A stretch of 64,000 nt of DNA from Aequorivita sublithincola DSM 14238 (GTDB taxonomy: Bacteria > Bacteroidota > Bacteroidia > Flavobacteriales > Flavobacteriaceae), in NCBI RefSeq assembly GCF_000265385.1, contig NC_018013.1, positions 3,330,501-3,394,500 on the forward strand. The letters run 5' to 3'. Below, one piece after another: positions 54,999-64,000 of this stretch. Every line of letters starts with the position of its first letter. The stretch's first letter is position 1. The position numbers were made by a program, and so were the translations under genes. The notes below the pieces were generated by a model. That model was not told the DNA's origin. It worked only from the letters and a program-made list of their open reading frames with translations, and did not search any database.

Positions 54999-57422
54999 TT
55001 ATTTTTCAGAAATTGTACCTAAAGCATTTTCTATATTGATACCCTGCCCTAATACTCCTTGAAATATGTCACCTATTTTTTCCAGACGCTTTGGAACGGT
55101 TTTAATAGTAAAATCTTCTAATTGTAAACCTTTTTTCAGTTCATTCCAAGATATCGGCGTTGAAACTGTTGCACCAACTTTAGGACGCACGCAATATACT
55201 GAAGCTAATGTCTGCCCTCGCCTATTTTGCAGGTAATCTAGATATATTTTTCCTTTTCTATTTTTTACAGCTCTCTCCATACTTGTTAGTTTTGGCAAAC
55301 GCTCTTGAATGTAATAGCAAAGCAGTTTTGTAAAATCTCTTGCTTCCTGATAACTATAGAGTTCATCCAAAGGCAAATAAATATGAATTCCAGAGGAGCC
55401 AGAGGTTTTGCAATAGCCTTCAATTTTAAATAAGTCCAGAACTTCTTTAGCAACTTGGGCTACCTCAATTACCTCAGCAAATGAATTTTCAGCTGAAGGG
55501 TCCAAATCGATTACCGTATAACTCGGATTTTCGAGATTATTAATTTTAGAATTCCAAGGATTTATTTCTATGCATCCCAAGTTAGCCATATAGAGTAAGG
55601 TTGCTTGATTTTGACAAATTAAATATTCAATATTTTTTTGGGAAGATTCGGAATGAATTTTAGTTGTCTCAACCCAGTTTGGTAGCTGATCGTTATCCTT
55701 TTGATAGAAAGATTCTCCATTAATTCCGTTGGGATGGCGGTGTAAATTTTGAGGACGATCCTTCAAATACGGTAATATGAAGTCGGAAATATTTAAGTAG
55801 TAATCTATCAAGTCATATTTTGTATAACCCATTTCTGGCCAATACACTTTCTCTAAATTAGAAATTGGTACCGATATTCCATTTACATCTAAAAGTGTGG
55901 AAGGATTTGAAGCGAAGGATTTTTTTTCCTTAATAGGTTGAGGGACAATTTCTTCAACATTTTTATCTTGTCTTATACCTTTATAGACAGGATGTCTCAA
56001 AATTCCATTTTTAGTTTTCTCCGAAAACTTTACCTCACAAACTAAAAATGGTTTCACCCAATGTGGTTTTCTACCTTTTAAATTTATTTTTTCTTTAAAT
56101 GGACTTTCATCAATTGTAATTTTTTGAAATTTTGCCAACAACTCCTTTTGTTCTGTAACTGAAAATCCAGAACCACAATTCCCTATATATTTTAAATCTT
56201 CTTCGTTATATTGCCCCAAAATAAGCGATCCGAATAATGTATCACCACCTACAGAATCAGTGTAGCCACAAATTAAGGCTTCTTCCGTGGTGCTATTTTT
56301 AATTTTCAACCAATTTTCACTTCTATATCCGGGAGAATATTTGGAATCTGCTTTCTTCGCTATTACCCCTTCCATTCCTGCATCCAATGCACGATTATAT
56401 AATGTTGGCCCCATTCCTTGGATATGATCGCAGTAAAAGACGTTTTTTAGGTCGTTTAATAATTCAGGCAACAGACTTTTACGTTCTAATAGGGTTAAGG
56501 CAATTGTATCCATTCCGTTGAGATGAAGTAAGTCGAAAACATAATATTTCAAATTTAAATTTTCAATGGTATCATCATAATTCTGAAGTTTTTGAAAATC
56601 GTTTTTTCCTTCCTTGTCTATAATAACTATCTCTCCATCTAATATGCAATCGTGTGGAATATTTTTCAACTCCTTCGCAATACTTGCAAATTTCTCATTA
56701 TATGAAATTCCATTACGTGAATATAGTTCCACATTATTTTGAAATAGATTTGAGAGTACACGATATCCATCCCACTTTAATTCAAAAACCCATTCAGGAT
56801 CCTTGAAAATTTTCTTTGCAGGACTGGCAAGCATAGGCTTTACAAAGCTCTGAATGTCTAAAGCTCTATAACTTTCTGAACTTTTTACATTATTGTTTTC
56901 AATAAATATTTCAGAATCGTATTCTAAATCGGTTGAATATTCATCCTTCTTCTTTATCAATAGCCACTGATTGCCTTTATCGCCTCTTTTAGTATGAACG
57001 AGAGCAAATGTTCCTTTTATTTTCTTTCCAAAGAATTCTATTTTCAGATCCCCTTTTTCTAATTGTTGAACTGGGTCATTTCCTATTTCACTTAATAACA
57101 CATTATAATTTCCCTCGTCCCAAATTGTCATTACTCCCGCTCCGTAATTTCCTTTGGGAATGGTGCCATGAAAATTTAAATAACCTACAGGATGATCCTC
57201 GGTCATAATGGCCAAGCGTTTGTCAGAAGCATTCATTGAAGGTCCCTTTGGAACAGCCCAACTCTTTAAAACTCCATCCATTTCTAATCTTAAATCGTAA
57301 TGTAATTTTGAAGCTTTATGACGTTGAATAACAAAACGTCTCGCATTTTCCTTATTTACAACTCCTTTGGGTTCAGGCGTCTGATCAAACTTTCTTTTTT
57401 CTATGTATTTATCTAAACTCAA
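54999..57422 (-). CDS. ligD: ATP-dependent DNA ligase D (phosphoesterase-ligase-polymerase)
   Basis: 807 residues in the order phosphoesterase (about 28-185; HYDLRLEMDGVLKSWAVPKG with His41/Asp43), ATP-dependent ligase (about 195-500; catalytic Lys216 in ELKWDGYR) and archaeo-eukaryotic primase-type polymerase (about 520-800; TVIDLDPSAENSF and TSGSSGIHIYLPL). It repairs double-strand breaks together with Ku. It begins with TTG at 57422, one base after the Ku stop, so the two are translationally linked; no ATG is available nearby. All three domains appear intact. Confidence 0.95.
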   Translation of the reverse strand: MSLDKYIEKRKFDQTPEPKGVVNKENARRFVIQRHKASKLHYDLRLEMDGVLKSWAVPKGPSMNASDKRLAIMTEDHPVGYLNFHGTIPKGNYGAGVMTIWDEGNYNVLLSEIGNDPVQQLEKGDLKIEFFGKKIKGTFALVHTKRGDKGNQWLLIKKKDEYSTDLEYDSEIFIENNNVKSSESYRALDIQSFVKPMLASPAKKIFKDPEWVFELKWDGYRVLSNLFQNNVELYSRNGISYNEKFASIAKELKNIPHDCILDGEIVIIDKEGKNDFQKLQNYDDTIENLNLKYYVFDLLHLNGMDTIALTLLERKSLLPELLNDLKNVFYCDHIQGMGPTLYNRALDAGMEGVIAKKADSKYSPGYRSENWLKIKNSTTEEALICGYTDSVGGDTLFGSLILGQYNEEDLKYIGNCGSGFSVTEQKELLAKFQKITIDESPFKEKINLKGRKPHWVKPFLVCEVKFSEKTKNGILRHPVYKGIRQDKNVEEIVPQPIKEKKSFASNPSTLLDVNGISVPISNLEKVYWPEMGYTKYDLIDYYLNISDFILPYLKDRPQNLHRHPNGINGESFYQKDNDQLPNWVETTKIHSESSQKNIEYLICQNQATLLYMANLGCIEINPWNSKINNLENPSYTVIDLDPSAENSFAEVIEVAQVAKEVLDLFKIEGYCKTSGSSGIHIYLPLDELYSYQEARDFTKLLCYYIQERLPKLTSMERAVKNRKGKIYLDYLQNRRGQTLASVYCVRPKVGATVSTPISWNELKKGLQLEDFTIKTVPKRLEKIGDIFQGVLGQGINIENALGTISEK

Positions 57423-57423
57423 A

Positions 57424-58197
57424 TTAAGATGCTTTGCTTTTTTTCTTCTCCAGACTGGCTTTTAATTTCGCCATAAGATCTTCAGCTTGTGTGGGAGTAG
57501 TGTCCACTTTTTTAGAACGCGATTTTTTTCCGGTTGATTTGTTTTTAATGATTTTCATTAATTGTTTGTTGTAAACATCCTTATACTTTTCCAAATCGAA
57601 TTTGGATGTATAATTTGCAATTAATGACAAAGCCATATCCACCTCTTTCTTAGAAACTTTAGTAGTTGGTAACTTTAAGTCTTTTGGATCTCTTATTTCA
57701 TCTGCAAATCTAATTACGTGAAGCACTAAGGCGTCTTTGTAAATACCAATCAAACTAAGGTGCTCTTTTTGTCGCATCACAAAAGTAGCAACTCCTAATT
57801 TCTTGGTTTTCTTTAAAGCATCACGTAATAAATTGTAACTCTTACTGCCTTCTTTTTGAGGCTCTAAAAAATAAGGGCTTTTATAGAGTAGATCACTTAC
57901 CTCACTTTCTTCAATAAATTCTTCAATGTCAATGGTTTTACTTTTTTTCATATTAGCCATTTCAAAATCCTCTTTTTCAAGAATTACATAGCTATCATCC
58001 TGTTTAAAACCTTTAACAATATCTTTCCACTCTACTTCTTTCCCTGTTTCTTCATTAACACGTTTGTATCTAATTCTAGCATTGTCGTGAACATCCAGCA
58101 TATCCAAATCAAGTTTCCTATCTTCTGAAGCACTATACATTTTAATGGGGATTGACACTAATCCAAAGCTTATTGAACCGTTCCATATTGATCTCAT
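57424..58197 (-). CDS. ku: Ku protein (non-homologous end joining)
   Basis: 257 residues, standard for bacterial Ku. Starts MRSIWNGSISFGLVSIPIKM, the hallmark N-terminus, and contains YVILEKEDFEMANMKKSKTI and LLRDALKKTKKLGVATFVMR of the core barrel. A lysine-rich C-terminal tail (STGKKSRSKKVD) is likely used for DNA and LigD contacts. Homodimeric Ku rings bind broken DNA ends and recruit LigD, encoded directly downstream. Confidence 0.96.
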   Translation of the reverse strand: MRSIWNGSISFGLVSIPIKMYSASEDRKLDLDMLDVHDNARIRYKRVNEETGKEVEWKDIVKGFKQDDSYVILEKEDFEMANMKKSKTIDIEEFIEESEVSDLLYKSPYFLEPQKEGSKSYNLLRDALKKTKKLGVATFVMRQKEHLSLIGIYKDALVLHVIRFADEIRDPKDLKLPTTKVSKKEVDMALSLIANYTSKFDLEKYKDVYNKQLMKIIKNKSTGKKSRSKKVDTTPTQAEDLMAKLKASLEKKKSKAS

Positions 58198-58293
58198 AAT
58201 ATATTTTTATTTTAAAAATAGAGCTTATATGATTACGAAATAAATTGTTTCACGATATTTTAACTACTAGATAAAATCTATAACAGTAAAAAC

Positions 58294-59514
58294 CTATCGA
58301 TGTCTATGCGCCAACAAAATTGGAGGCCTCCCATCAAATGGGTTTCCTTGATTCCCAATTGTTTTTGATCCTCGCCCCAAAGTAGCTGCACGACGCACAT
58401 AGTGATCGCCATATTTATCTCTAATTTTATCCATTGCCTTATAGAGATTTACCGTTTTGTTTGTATCTTCAAACATATCTATTTGATAGTGTCCATCTGC
58501 TAATCCTCCAAACTTAACTCCCACTAGCCTTACTAATACTCTTCGGTCATACAATTTTTGAAAAAGTTCTTTTACGGTCGGAATTAAAATATGATCTGCG
58601 GAAGTGTGCATAATTTTAATTTGTTTTGAATACGTCTGAAAATCGGAGTATCGAACTTTTACCATTACGGTTGAAGTTAATTTATTACCTCTCCGTAATT
58701 GAAAAGCCAAATTCTCTACCATTGCCAATATGGTTGTATTAATCATTTCCTGATCAAAAGTATCCTTGCCGTAAGTTCGTTCGCTGGAAATGGATTTGCG
58801 CTCGTGAAACGGCTTAATTGGGCTATCATCAATACCATTGCAGCGCTCCCAGATTATTTTACCATTTTTTCCAAATACGGAGATCATACGTTCCAAGGGC
58901 ATTTTTTGCACCAGACCAACTTCTCGAATTCCAAGTAAAGAAAAAGTTTTATAGGTTTGGTTTCCAACCATCGGTATCTTTTTGATTGAGAGCGGTGCCA
59001 AAAAAGTCTTTTCACAACCATCTGCAACATTTATTTGATTGTTGGGCTTGGCTTCGCCAGTGGCAACTTTTGAAACGGTTTTATTTATGGAAAGTCCAAA
59101 GGATATCGGCAATCCGGTTTCCCTTATAATTTTAGATCGCAATTCCTTCGCAAATTTATAGCAGCCGAAGAATTTATCCATGCCACTCAAATCTGCATAA
59201 AACTCATCTACACTTGCCTTCTCAACTATTGGCAGATTTTGGGTGAGTATTTCCGTAACCTCTTGCGACATTTTTCCATACAGATGCCCATTACCGCGAA
59301 TATAAATTGCCTGCGGACATAATTGCCGCGCCATTTTCATATTCATAGCACTGTGTACGCCAAATTTACGAGCCTCATAACTCGCCGCTGTAACTACTCC
59401 CCTATTTCCTGTGCCGCCAATAATTACCGGTCGATTGTTCAAACTACTATCTATTCTACGTTCACACGAAACAAAAAAGGCATCTAAATCAAAATGAATA
59501 ATTGCTTTTCCCAT
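58294..59514 (-). CDS. dinB: DNA polymerase IV / DinB-type Y-family polymerase
   Basis: I use the ATG at 59514, giving MGKAIIHFDLDAFFVSCERR at the N-terminus, as in other DinB proteins; the frame is open 25 codons further, into the promoter region. 406 residues: catalytic aspartate in HFDLDAFF, second pair in SVDEFYADLSG, and helix-hairpin-helix region IPMVGNQTYKTFSLLGIREV. Translesion synthesis polymerase. Divergent from the DnaE-type gene with operator-like repeats between them, as in other Bacteroidota mutasome loci. Confidence 0.93.
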   Translation of the reverse strand: MGKAIIHFDLDAFFVSCERRIDSSLNNRPVIIGGTGNRGVVTAASYEARKFGVHSAMNMKMARQLCPQAIYIRGNGHLYGKMSQEVTEILTQNLPIVEKASVDEFYADLSGMDKFFGCYKFAKELRSKIIRETGLPISFGLSINKTVSKVATGEAKPNNQINVADGCEKTFLAPLSIKKIPMVGNQTYKTFSLLGIREVGLVQKMPLERMISVFGKNGKIIWERCNGIDDSPIKPFHERKSISSERTYGKDTFDQEMINTTILAMVENLAFQLRRGNKLTSTVMVKVRYSDFQTYSKQIKIMHTSADHILIPTVKELFQKLYDRRVLVRLVGVKFGGLADGHYQIDMFEDTNKTVNLYKAMDKIRDKYGDHYVRRAATLGRGSKTIGNQGNPFDGRPPILLAHRHR

Positions 59515-59518
59515 TGTA

Positions 59519-59556
59519 TTTGGAATTTGTCCAAAATTATGGAATATTTCCAAAAT
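59519..59556. promoter_or_regulatory. Tandem operator-like repeats between divergent dinB and dnaE-like genes
   Basis: TTTGGAATTTGTCCAAAATT (from 59519) and TATGGAATATTTCCAAAATT (from 59538) are two near-identical copies of TGGAAT-n-T-n-TCCAAAAT, each with dyad symmetry (TGGA/TCCA), spaced by 19 bases. Located between the two polymerase starts, they fit the binding site of an SOS-type (LexA/S24) repressor. Confidence 0.6.
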
Positions 59557-59588
59557 TTGATTTAGTTTTGTAAAACAATTTATCAACA

Positions 59589-62579
59589 ATGTATCTTAAT
59601 TGCCATTCGTATTATTCGCTTAGATATGGAACTTTTTCTGAAAGCACACTTTTGGAATTGGCGAAGGAAAATGGCATTACACAACTTGCACTTACAGATA
59701 TTAATAGCACCAGTGCTTGCTTAAGCTTTATTAAACAAGCTCAGGAACACAATATTCACAGCGTAGTTGGAGTGGATGTTCGTAATGGTGTGGATCAATT
59801 ATATATTTTGATTGCGAAGAACAATGAGGGGTTTTCAGAAATAAATACCTTCATTTCAGAACATCTTCATATAAAAAAGCTATTCCCGGATGTTGCACCC
59901 AAATTTGAAAATTGTTATTGTATCTATCCCTTTGAAAAGGCGATGGAAATTAAGTCGCATACTTTTTCAGAATATGAATTTATCGGCATTTCAATTAAAA
60001 ACCTAAATCGTTTACCATTTTCTCCTTTCAATAAAATGATGGATAAATTGGTTATTCACCAAACGGTAAGTTTTAGAAATCAATCAGATTATAATGCGCA
60101 CCGATTGTTGCGGACTATAGATTTAAATACCCTTTTAAGTAAACTTCCGCTCTCGGAACAAGGTGATAAAACGGATGTGCTTTTAGCTCCGGAATTGGTT
60201 AAAGTGAAATATCAGGAGTATCCAGAATTACTTTTCAATACTGACAAACTACTGAAATCCTGCAAAGTAAATTTCTATTTTGATGAACACAGAGTGAATC
60301 AAAATCAAATTATTTATGGGGAAGATAAAGATTCAGATTACACAATTTTGGAGGAGCTGTGCTATAATAAAATCAAGGAACGCTACAAAAATCCAAAAAT
60401 GGAGGTTTATGAACGGGTCGAAAAGGAATTGGCGGCCATCAAGCAAATGGATTTTGTTTCCTATTTCCTAATAAACAACGATATTTTAGATTATGCCCGT
60501 TCTAAAGACTATCCATACATTGGTCGCGGAAGTGGCGCCAATAGTGTTGTTGCGTATATAATTGGCATTACGAATGTAGATCCCATTGAACTGGATCTTT
60601 ATTTTGAGCGGTTTATAAATGTGTACCGTAGCAGTCCGCCAGATTTCGATATTGATTTTTCGTGGAAAGACCGAGATGATATTACCGATTATATTTTCAG
60701 AAGATTTAAAAATACCGCCTTGATGGGAACCTATGTAACTTTTCAATATCGCGCGGTTATTCGCGAATTGGGCAAAGTGTTTGGGGTTCCAAAATTTGAG
60801 GTGGACAGTTTTCTAAAAGGCTATAAAGTAAAGAAAAGCGCCAGTAGTGCTTATATTCAACTGATTGAAAAATATGCGCATTATATTCATGGTTTTCCTA
60901 ATTATCTCAGCGTGCATTCCGGCGGAATTATAATAACCCAAAAGCCAATTTATTACTATACAAGTACTTTTTTGCCACCAAAGGGTTTTCAGACCGTTCA
61001 GTTTGATATGAATATCGCTGAAGAAGTTGGCATTTTTAAATTCGATATTCTCGCGCAACGCGGACTGTCGAAAATTAAGGATACTTTGGAAATATTAGCA
61101 TACAACCAACCTGAAACTGATGTGCTGGATATGGAAGATATAGAGGTTTTTAAGAATGATCCCAATATAAATAAATTGCTTAATACCGGAGATTGTATGG
61201 GCGTGTTTTATGTGGAATCGCCCGCAATGCGGACTTTGATGACGAAACTACAAACCAACGATTATCTTAACCTTGTGGCTGCAAGTAGTATTATTAGACC
61301 TGGCGTTAGTAACGGCGGAATGAAAAATGAATATATTCTGCGCCACCGAATTCCCGAAAAGCGTAAAGAAGCGCATCCTGTTATGCTCGAAATTTTGGAA
61401 GATACCTATGGCGTAATGGTTTATCAGGAAGATGTGCTAAAAGTGGCCCACAAATTTGCCGGACTCTCCTTGGCAGAAGCAGATATTTTAAGGCGCGGTA
61501 TGGGTGGTAAGGTAAAATCGAAAGGGCAATTTGAGCAGATAGAGAAAAAGTTTATAAGCTATTGCTTAAAGAAAGGATATTCTGAAACCCTCACCAACGA
61601 AGTCTGGAACCAAATAAAAGCCTTTGCCGGTTATGCCTTTGCGAAAGGTCATTCCGCATCTTATGCGGTTGAAAGCTACCAATCGCTCTATCTAAAAAAA
61701 TATTTTCCTTTGGAATTTATGACGGCTGTTTTAAACAACGGCGGTGGTTTTTATAATATTGAAACCTATATTCACGAAATTAAAATGCAGGGCGGCACCG
61801 TGGAAGCACCTTGCATAAATAAAAGCGATCATGGTAATAAAATTTATGGCGAAGCCGTTTTTCTAGGTCTTGGAATGTTGAAGTCATTAGAGTTTAGGGC
61901 CATTCAATCTATTTTGAACGAACGGGATGTTTACGGTAAATTTTCGGGTTTTGATGATTTTGTAGATCGTGTGAAGATTGGTATTGAACAGATTATAATA
62001 TTAATTCGCATCGATGCATTTCGATTTACTGGAGCCGATAAGCATACTTTGCTCTGGGAGGCCCATTTAAAGTTGGACAAAAACAAAACCCAAAATCCGT
62101 ATCCCGTTCTTTTTAAACCTAAGCAAATTACCTACGATATTCCTGAAATAAAATCTACAACGGTTATTGATGCATACGACCAGATTGAATTATTGGGCTT
62201 TCCCTTACACTCAAGATTCAATCTTTTAGCTGCGCCCTTGCCCACGGATTTTAAGGCGAAAGATATGGTTGCATACGTAAATAGAAAAATAACAATCTGC
62301 GGAAAGTTGGTAACCGCCAAAGGCACGCCGACAAAAGACAAACGCTTAATGCACTTCGGGACTTTTTACGATAGTGAGGGCGTATTTTTTGATACCGTAC
62401 ACTTCCCGAATATTGCAGAAAAGTTTAGCATAAGCTCTGAAGGTATTTATGTGGTTCGCGGGAAAGTTGTGGACGATTTGGGATGTTTGGCGATTATTGT
62501 AGATTACATACAACATTTAGAAATGATTCCAGATCCAAGATTTGAAGATGCGGATAAGAGTGTTAAGTTGATGGATTAA
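59589..62579 (+). CDS. Short DNA polymerase III alpha subunit (DnaE2/ImuC-like)
   Basis: 996 residues, shorter than replicative DnaE (~1150). The N-terminal PHP domain (MYLNCHSYYSLRYGTFSEST, LALTDINSTS) is followed by the polymerase core with the catalytic aspartates in PDFDIDFSWKDRDDI and GRGSGANSVVAYIIGI, a helix-hairpin-helix region and an OB fold (ITICGKLVTAKGTPTKDKRL). The C-terminal tau-binding part is missing. Together with the divergent dinB it forms a damage-inducible translesion module; no ImuA/ImuB gene is present in the window. Confidence 0.9.
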   Translation: MYLNCHSYYSLRYGTFSESTLLELAKENGITQLALTDINSTSACLSFIKQAQEHNIHSVVGVDVRNGVDQLYILIAKNNEGFSEINTFISEHLHIKKLFPDVAPKFENCYCIYPFEKAMEIKSHTFSEYEFIGISIKNLNRLPFSPFNKMMDKLVIHQTVSFRNQSDYNAHRLLRTIDLNTLLSKLPLSEQGDKTDVLLAPELVKVKYQEYPELLFNTDKLLKSCKVNFYFDEHRVNQNQIIYGEDKDSDYTILEELCYNKIKERYKNPKMEVYERVEKELAAIKQMDFVSYFLINNDILDYARSKDYPYIGRGSGANSVVAYIIGITNVDPIELDLYFERFINVYRSSPPDFDIDFSWKDRDDITDYIFRRFKNTALMGTYVTFQYRAVIRELGKVFGVPKFEVDSFLKGYKVKKSASSAYIQLIEKYAHYIHGFPNYLSVHSGGIIITQKPIYYYTSTFLPPKGFQTVQFDMNIAEEVGIFKFDILAQRGLSKIKDTLEILAYNQPETDVLDMEDIEVFKNDPNINKLLNTGDCMGVFYVESPAMRTLMTKLQTNDYLNLVAASSIIRPGVSNGGMKNEYILRHRIPEKRKEAHPVMLEILEDTYGVMVYQEDVLKVAHKFAGLSLAEADILRRGMGGKVKSKGQFEQIEKKFISYCLKKGYSETLTNEVWNQIKAFAGYAFAKGHSASYAVESYQSLYLKKYFPLEFMTAVLNNGGGFYNIETYIHEIKMQGGTVEAPCINKSDHGNKIYGEAVFLGLGMLKSLEFRAIQSILNERDVYGKFSGFDDFVDRVKIGIEQIIILIRIDAFRFTGADKHTLLWEAHLKLDKNKTQNPYPVLFKPKQITYDIPEIKSTTVIDAYDQIELLGFPLHSRFNLLAAPLPTDFKAKDMVAYVNRKITICGKLVTAKGTPTKDKRLMHFGTFYDSEGVFFDTVHFPNIAEKFSISSEGIYVVRGKVVDDLGCLAIIVDYIQHLEMIPDPRFEDADKSVKLMD

Positions 62580-62612
62580 TAGATAATCTTTATTTAAAAT
62601 TCTATAATAATA

Positions 62613-64000
62613 TTAATGATTAGACTTTTCTAAACTTAAAATTTGCTTACGAAGTTTATCCACATCTTTATTTTTTGAACTTTCCGGTAGACTTTCAACC
62701 CTCTTGATATATATTAATCTTTCTGAGTATTTTTGTTTGGTTAATTCGAGAGTTAAATTAATCAAAGCTAAATTTTCTAAATATTCGTTGCCTACCCTCT
62801 TAGCATTAATCATAGCTGTAGTGTAAAAGTCAATACCTAATTTCTTTTCGCCTTTTTTTAAATAAATTAGACCCAGTGTAGCTTGGAATGTTATCTGTGA
62901 TTCCACTGATAAATTTTTTAAATCAATATTTTCTAGTTTAGAGGTGTATTTATCTAATAATTTTATGTCTTCTGAGGTTGCTATTGAATAAATTATATTA
63001 TTTAAAATAGTTGGATCATTAGGATTTGCTCTTAAACCAATTTGACAAATTTTAATAGCTAATTCTTTATTATTTAGTAAAGATCCCGCTATATATGATC
63101 CAAGAAGTATAGGACGTTTTGAATACGGCATATCCACAAACCAGTTCAGAGAATTAATTAATGCACTTTCCCAATCACCTGATCTGTATTGATCAATTGC
63201 GAATGCTTCAAATGGGTTTATGACATTAGTAAAATTAAAAGGATTAAATCTAATACGATTGTCATGTTTTGACATCCATTCAATTTGTGCCAAACTGTTA
63301 TCGTTAGGGTTTTTCAAAGCCTCATCTATATGAGTTTTAGCTTTTTTAAATGTTCCTGACATTAATTCTAATGTGCCTATAGAGCTATTCAATTCAGTTA
63401 AATCAAAATTAGAATAATTGAGATTTTTAATCATTCCTTGTCCATTTTTTATAAGCGGTGAATACCGATCCATCAAAGACGATGTAGCTATATGTGCTGA
63501 AATTAACCATGGATCATATTTAGTTCTGTCGGATTTCCTCAAATAGAATAAAGCTTTATCAAAACTTTCAATATGTACAAAGAATCGAACTGACGATCTA
63601 AGAACGAATCTGTTGTTAGGTGCTAAAAAAAGAGCAGTTAATATAGCTTGCTCTGCCTTTGCATCTTGTCCTTGCATTGCGTAAAGTCTCGCAAGTTCTA
63701 CATAGGGAATTGGATTATTTAACTGACCATGGATTTGAGCTTTAGTTTTACTTATTATTTTATGTATTGCTTTGTAATCGGTTAAATTTGTAAAATCTTC
63801 AACCGAGGATATTTTTTTTTCCAATAAACTATTTTTACTATTAGTTTTCGAGAAAAGCATCTCTCTTTTTGGATCCTCAATCAATTTTTTTGCTATATCA
63901 TTTAAAATATTTGATGAATTCTCACTATTATCAATAATAAATTGCGCAGCATCTTCGACATCAGTATTTTCGTGAAGTCTTGATACAAATGCTGAATTAA
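62613..64000 (-). CDS. TPR-containing protein, 5' end beyond the window
   Basis: The minus-strand frame is open from 62613 up to the last base, so the start lies outside (the visible part is about 462 residues; codons upstream of 63884 read FVSRLHENTDVEDAAQFIID). The visible part consists of tetratricopeptide-like helical repeats (YVELARLYAMQGQDAKAEQA, IYLKKGEKKLGIDFYTTAMI). No enzymatic domain is seen. TPR proteins mediate protein contacts; this may be the C-terminal portion of a larger sensor or effector. Confidence 0.8.
   Translation of the reverse strand, partial: NSAFVSRLHENTDVEDAAQFIIDNSENSSNILNDIAKKLIEDPKREMLFSKTNSKNSLLEKKISSVEDFTNLTDYKAIHKIISKTKAQIHGQLNNPIPYVELARLYAMQGQDAKAEQAILTALFLAPNNRFVLRSSVRFFVHIESFDKALFYLRKSDRTKYDPWLISAHIATSSLMDRYSPLIKNGQGMIKNLNYSNFDLTELNSSIGTLELMSGTFKKAKTHIDEALKNPNDNSLAQIEWMSKHDNRIRFNPFNFTNVINPFEAFAIDQYRSGDWESALINSLNWFVDMPYSKRPILLGSYIAGSLLNNKELAIKICQIGLRANPNDPTILNNIIYSIATSEDIKLLDKYTSKLENIDLKNLSVESQITFQATLGLIYLKKGEKKLGIDFYTTAMINAKRVGNEYLENLALINLTLELTKQKYSERLIYIKRVESLPESSKNKDVDKLRKQILSLEKSNH

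Overview
The window is chromosomal DNA of a member of the Flavobacteriaceae (phylum Bacteroidota). The evidence is the low G+C content, a SusC/SusD pair with FecR and an ECF sigma factor, a hybrid two-component regulator, secreted proteins with type IX secretion (T9SS) C-terminal sorting domains, an RteC-like protein, TAnnTTTG-type -7 promoter boxes and the general lack of strong Shine-Dalgarno sequences. The genus cannot be fixed from the sequence alone. No rRNA, CRISPR array, integrase or transposase is visible.

Region by region. 1-8475: housekeeping and accessory metabolism (RibBA-like protein whose second domain is degenerate, a DegT-type aminotransferase, a nitroreductase, an orphan hybrid sensor/regulator). 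8692-8776: tRNA-Ser(UGA) with a terminator. 9064-12956: a compact cassette of a conserved Bacteroidota protein, a DUF5675 protein and two small membrane proteins, followed by an RteC protein and a divergent LytTR regulator. 13152-18042: a small lipoprotein, a TPR histidine kinase with its response regulator, a MauE-type membrane protein fused to a large extracytoplasmic domain, and a small secreted four-cysteine DUF6520 protein. 18091-27454 (minus strand): S9 peptidase, SusD, STN-containing SusC, FecR and ECF sigma factor, that is, a self-regulated outer-membrane uptake locus probably for peptides.

27615-43886 is a very AT-rich defence island. A structured RNA candidate and an HTH gene precede a tightly packed operon of seven genes on the plus strand: AbiE-type antitoxin and toxin, a double-GHKL ATPase/histidine-kinase-like protein (interrupted by one in-frame TAA), a stand-alone receiver-domain protein, a small HNH nuclease, an Eco57I-class adenine methyltransferase, and an HNH-STAND-TPR protein. 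The start of the kinase gene overlaps the toxin gene and the genes behind it overlap or abut, so they look co-expressed. I regard the kinase + receiver + HNH + methyltransferase + HNH-STAND set as the best candidate for an undescribed system: a phosphorelay-like switch coupled to DNA modification and cleavage. Behind it lie a HipBA toxin-antitoxin pair, a frameshifted remnant, a tract of three long perfect palindromes and a second AbiE pair. A decayed repeat-rich stretch (43887-44709) closes the island.

44710-54937 carries T9SS cargo (a PKD protein and a subtilisin-like protease), small membrane and stress proteins (DUF4386, CsbD, DUF421, DUF3891) and several small hypothetical genes separated by long AT-rich gaps. 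54999-62579 is a DNA repair block: LigD and Ku (non-homologous end joining), then divergent DinB (Pol IV) and a short DnaE-type polymerase sharing a promoter region with tandem operator-like repeats. The window ends inside a TPR protein gene that continues past base 64000.
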